Source: JANMCE01 sp031360915
Lineage (GTDB): Bacteria; Actinomycetota; Acidimicrobiia; Acidimicrobiales; Ilumatobacteraceae
Direction of reading: 5' to 3'
Length of the DNA: 5,967 nucleotides
Assembly: GCA_031360915.1 (NCBI GenBank)
Contig: JANMCE010000265.1
Span: 1-5,967 of the forward strand
Under the pieces are notes generated by a model, which was given only the letters and a program-made list of their open reading frames with translations, ran no database searches and was not told the origin of the DNA. The first letter of the stretch is position 1; each line of letters starts with the position of its first letter. This document shows positions 4,312 to 5,967 of the stretch, piece by piece. The translations under genes were made by a program, and so were the position numbers.

Positions 4312-5697
4312 TTAGCAGAGCAGGGTCAGCCGCTGGTGCGCGCCGATGATGTCTCTGGTGGTTGGCCAACCATCAATGATCCGGATGACGTGTTGGCGGG
4401 CTTGGCGGATGACACGGGCGGGCGCGTGCCAAAACGTCCAGCGCATCCGTTTCGGTTGCGCGTTGACGAGCGGCCCGTGACAGCACAACAGCTGGAACCA
4501 GCGGACCACGTCGGCGGCCATGCACACGGTTTGAAGCCACGCGCGGTTCGCCCCGATTTTCGTGAACGGGAAACGCTCAAGCCCGGATTCTTTCAATCGT
4601 TTGATGTGGTCCTCGACGTGGGCGTGAGCGCGCATGTGGGCATCGGCCTCGACCGGTGTGAGATCACTGTTGTCGGTGTAGTGACCCCAATATCGGTAGA
4701 GAGCGCACGGGAACAGTGATCGTTGCGCACCCGGATGGAGGCGTTCACGCCTGACGATCAGTCGAGTCCCGGAAGGCATGTCGGACAGGTCAACGAGGTT
4801 GGTGATCTCAGCGACATGCGATCGTTCAGCCATATCGCCTTTCGCTCGTAGGGCTGGCTGCCAATGCTCGTTCGATGTGGTGCCGAACGTCTGAATCTTC
4901 TGAATCGCGGACTGGATTCGGGTGTTTGTGCGGGCCACGACCGCGAAACCGATGTTTCGTGCTCGGCAACCGTTGATGAACCCGTCTGTGCAACCAGCCG
5001 AATCAGTGCGGACCTGCACTCGGCGGGCGACGAACGTCGGGTCGTCGCTGGCATGGTGGCCGGCTGAGATAGCAGCAGGTAACTGGGCGACCGCGTCGTC
5101 CAACACGGTGAGGTGATCGGTCACAGTGTTCGACCCGGCGTTGCCCGGGCGTAGCAACGCAGCGAGCGTGTCACCCGTGGCGTCGGCGAAACACAACAGC
5201 GGATGGAACCCGAACCCGCCCTTATAGTTCGCGGCGGTTTCTTCCTTGCGTTCGGAATGGACCTGAACGAGTGACGCGTCGATATCCAACACGATCATGC
5301 TGTCACCGGCGATGGCCGGGAGTTGCGCCCACATCCGGTTGCGGACCGTGGCGAATCTGGCTGTCAGGTCCGCTAGGACGGTTGGGGTGATCTGATGGAA
5401 ACTGCGATGCACCGTTGAGTCCGAGCACACGTTGCCGAACAGTTGGTCCTGGATTCGGAGCTGCTCGATATCAGCACACGACTCCCCACCACCGGTCAGC
5501 ATCAACATCACATGCGTCAACACTTTCCCCCGGTCGTGTGCGGGGGATCGTTCGCCGGTCCACGCAAACGCCGGTGAAAGGGTTTCGCCGACACCGATCT
5601 TGTCGGCGAATCGGCCCAACGCGTGCAGACCGGCGTGCGCCACGACTTGAGTGCCGGCGCCTCCCACAACCATCTTTCTGGTACTGGTAACGTCCAC
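4312..5697 (-). CDS. IS1380-family DDE transposase
   Basis: A 461-residue protein, full length for the family. Key regions: IVLDIDASLVQVHSERKE (135-152) holds the first catalytic Asp (D138 or D140), followed by NYKGGFGFHPLLCF (158-171) and LLRPGNAGSNTVTDH (181-195). The second Asp is D232 in VRTDSAGC. IVRRERLHPGAQ (314-325) is next, and the catalytic Glu is probably E362 in HVEDHIKRLKESGLERFPF, followed by N384 and W387 in GANRAWLQ. This is an RNase H-fold transposase of the IS4/IS1380 superfamily, acting on the ends of its own element. The start is the GTG at 5697, preceded by GGAAGG about 11 bases upstream; an ATG at 5673 (residue 9) is an alternative. No frameshift or internal stop is seen, so it may be active. 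The short 3' non-coding part of the element follows. Confidence 0.93.
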   Translation of the reverse strand: MDVTSTRKMVVGGAGTQVVAHAGLHALGRFADKIGVGETLSPAFAWTGERSPAHDRGKVLTHVMLMLTGGGESCADIEQLRIQDQLFGNVCSDSTVHRSFHQITPTVLADLTARFATVRNRMWAQLPAIAGDSMIVLDIDASLVQVHSERKEETAANYKGGFGFHPLLCFADATGDTLAALLRPGNAGSNTVTDHLTVLDDAVAQLPAAISAGHHASDDPTFVARRVQVRTDSAGCTDGFINGCRARNIGFAVVARTNTRIQSAIQKIQTFGTTSNEHWQPALRAKGDMAERSHVAEITNLVDLSDMPSGTRLIVRRERLHPGAQRSLFPCALYRYWGHYTDNSDLTPVEADAHMRAHAHVEDHIKRLKESGLERFPFTKIGANRAWLQTVCMAADVVRWFQLLCCHGPLVNAQPKRMRWTFWHAPARVIRQARQHVIRIIDGWPTTRDIIGAHQRLTLLC

Positions 5698-5753
5698 TTT
5701 GTAAGTGCCCTTCCGTGTCGGGTCGGTCTGACTTCTCGCAAAGACAGACTCCC

Positions 5754-5770
5754 AGCCCAGAAGGGCTTTT
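5754..5770 (+). terminator. Small hairpin with T run inside the IS right end
   Basis: AGCCC, loop AGAA, GGGCT, then TTT: a compact stem-loop with a T tail on the plus strand, in the leader upstream of the transposase start. It could stop transcripts leaving the element rightwards, against the flanking gene. On the transposase mRNA the same stem would fold in the 5' leader. Confidence 0.35.
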
Positions 5771-5800
5771 ACGCGGATACGCGCCCTACACCACCAAAAA

Positions 5801-5817
5801 CTCGTGAACGATCAAGG
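5801..5817 (-). repeat. Right terminal inverted repeat of the IS1380 element
   Basis: On the minus strand it reads CCTTGATCGTTCACGAG, matching the left end at 14 of 17 positions. It lies 103 bp upstream of the transposase start codon, which is the usual placing of an IS1380 end. Confidence 0.65.
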
Positions 5818-5822
5818 TTAGG
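5818..5822. repeat. Candidate right target-site copy TTAGG
   Basis: These are the bases directly outside the right terminal repeat, differing from the left copy CTAGG at one position. On the minus strand they read CCTAA and supply the stop codon of the flanking gene. Confidence 0.5.
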
Positions 5823-5967
5823 CGGCAGGAAAAACAATCGTTGCGGTCACGGGTTTTACATGGCATTCGTCTCGCTCTACCCGGAGTGGTCCAGTGGTCT
5901 TCTCGACGCCTTTGTAAATGACTTTGACCACGTAGTTGCCGCTACGCTCAGCCGCTCCAGAGTACGA
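5818..5967 (-). CDS. C-terminal fragment of a carboxypeptidase-regulatory-like domain protein
   Basis: This is the last 49 codons of a minus-strand gene that continues beyond the window, ending at TAA 5818-5820. It reads SGNYVVKVIYKGVEKTTGPL, RVERDECHVKPV, then TATIVFPAA. The alternating beta strands and the RDECHVK.V.(L/A)T ending resemble the terminal beta-sandwich of carboxypeptidase regulatory-like or related Ig-fold domains often found in secreted or cell-surface lipoproteins; this is recall, not a search. The IS1380 element lies immediately past the stop codon. Because the stop falls in the target site, the protein's end is probably native rather than truncated. Confidence 0.6.
   Translation of the reverse strand, partial: SYSGAAERSGNYVVKVIYKGVEKTTGPLRVERDECHVKPVTATIVFPAA

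Larger units (their letters stand above)
4148..5817 (-). mobile_element. Complete IS1380-family insertion sequence
   Basis: This 1670-bp element holds one full-length DDE transposase on the minus strand and is bounded by imperfect 17-bp inverted repeats. Its size, single long ORF, ends starting with CC and 5-bp flanks all fit the IS1380 family. It separates the HigBA-like operon from the gene truncated at the right edge of the window. No other genes are carried. Confidence 0.85.

Noticed and set aside
4267..4719. 150-codon plus-strand open frame opposite the transposase 3' end
   Set aside because: It lies antisense to the well-supported transposase and has no recognisable domain; it is a shadow frame of GC-rich coding sequence.
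5815..5823. GTTAGGC at 5817-5823, which matches the integron attC core site pattern (GTTRRRY) and overlaps the stop codon as cassettes often do
   Set aside because: No matching partner box or fold lies at the right distance, the G belongs to the IS1380 terminal repeat, and the rest is explained by the target-site copy. The 3019-3097 inverted repeat also lacks the attC consensus boxes.
5880..5910. tRNA-like string TGGTCCAGTGGTC resembling a D-arm
   Set aside because: No anticodon stem, T-arm or acceptor stem can be formed around it, and the stretch is coding on the minus strand.
1..5967. CRISPR array, riboswitch or rRNA
   Set aside because: No regularly spaced repeats, conserved aptamer cores or rRNA-like sequence were seen on either strand.

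Overview
The window looks like an accessory island of a GC-rich actinobacterium, possibly Acidimicrobiia. The Rhs core sequence, the GC-rich codon use and the toxin-antitoxin families point that way, but no rRNA or core gene is present to fix the taxon. It holds almost no housekeeping content. Instead there are three small toxin/antidote units, one intact insertion sequence and the wreck of another.

Layout from left to right. Positions 1-393 have no convincing gene. A two-gene type II toxin-antitoxin (TA) operon on the + strand follows: a 54-codon antitoxin-like ORF (394-558) overlapping a RelE-like toxin (555-893) by 4 bp. Next, on the - strand, is the orphaned C-terminal end of an Rhs/polymorphic toxin (1500-2843). 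It overlaps by 4 bp a cognate immunity-like gene (1087-1503), which is followed by a likely intrinsic terminator (1027-1057). The Rhs gene is cut at 2843/2844 by the left end of an IS3-family element. Only the element's left terminus and about 30 codons of a frameshifted OrfA survive (2844-3018). The IS3 homology stops where a 79-bp structure with perfect 20-bp inverted arms begins (3019-3097).

A second TA operon lies on the - strand, in HigBA-like toxin-first order: toxin 3521-3976 and XRE antitoxin 3129-3524, overlapping by 4 bp. Its AT-rich upstream region carries repeated TGCAATA and a TGCA-N2-TGCA dyad. The right part is a complete IS1380-family element (4148-5817) with a 461-codon DDE transposase, imperfect 17-bp terminal inverted repeats and near-matching 5-bp flanks (CTAGG/TTAGG). 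It inserted at the stop codon of a - strand gene whose C-terminal 49 residues fill the right edge. A stop codon is kept on both copies of the flanking target.

How the genes relate: each pair (394-893, 1087-2843, 3129-3976) is translationally coupled through a GTGA or ATGA overlap, as expected for toxin and antidote stoichiometry. The Rhs toxin has lost its delivery core, so the immunity gene is an orphan, or the pair a silent cassette that could recombine into a full Rhs gene. I did not find a clearly new system. The least explained items are the 79-bp inverted-repeat structure and the Rhs variable region with its Cys/Pro-rich and poly-Gly linker.
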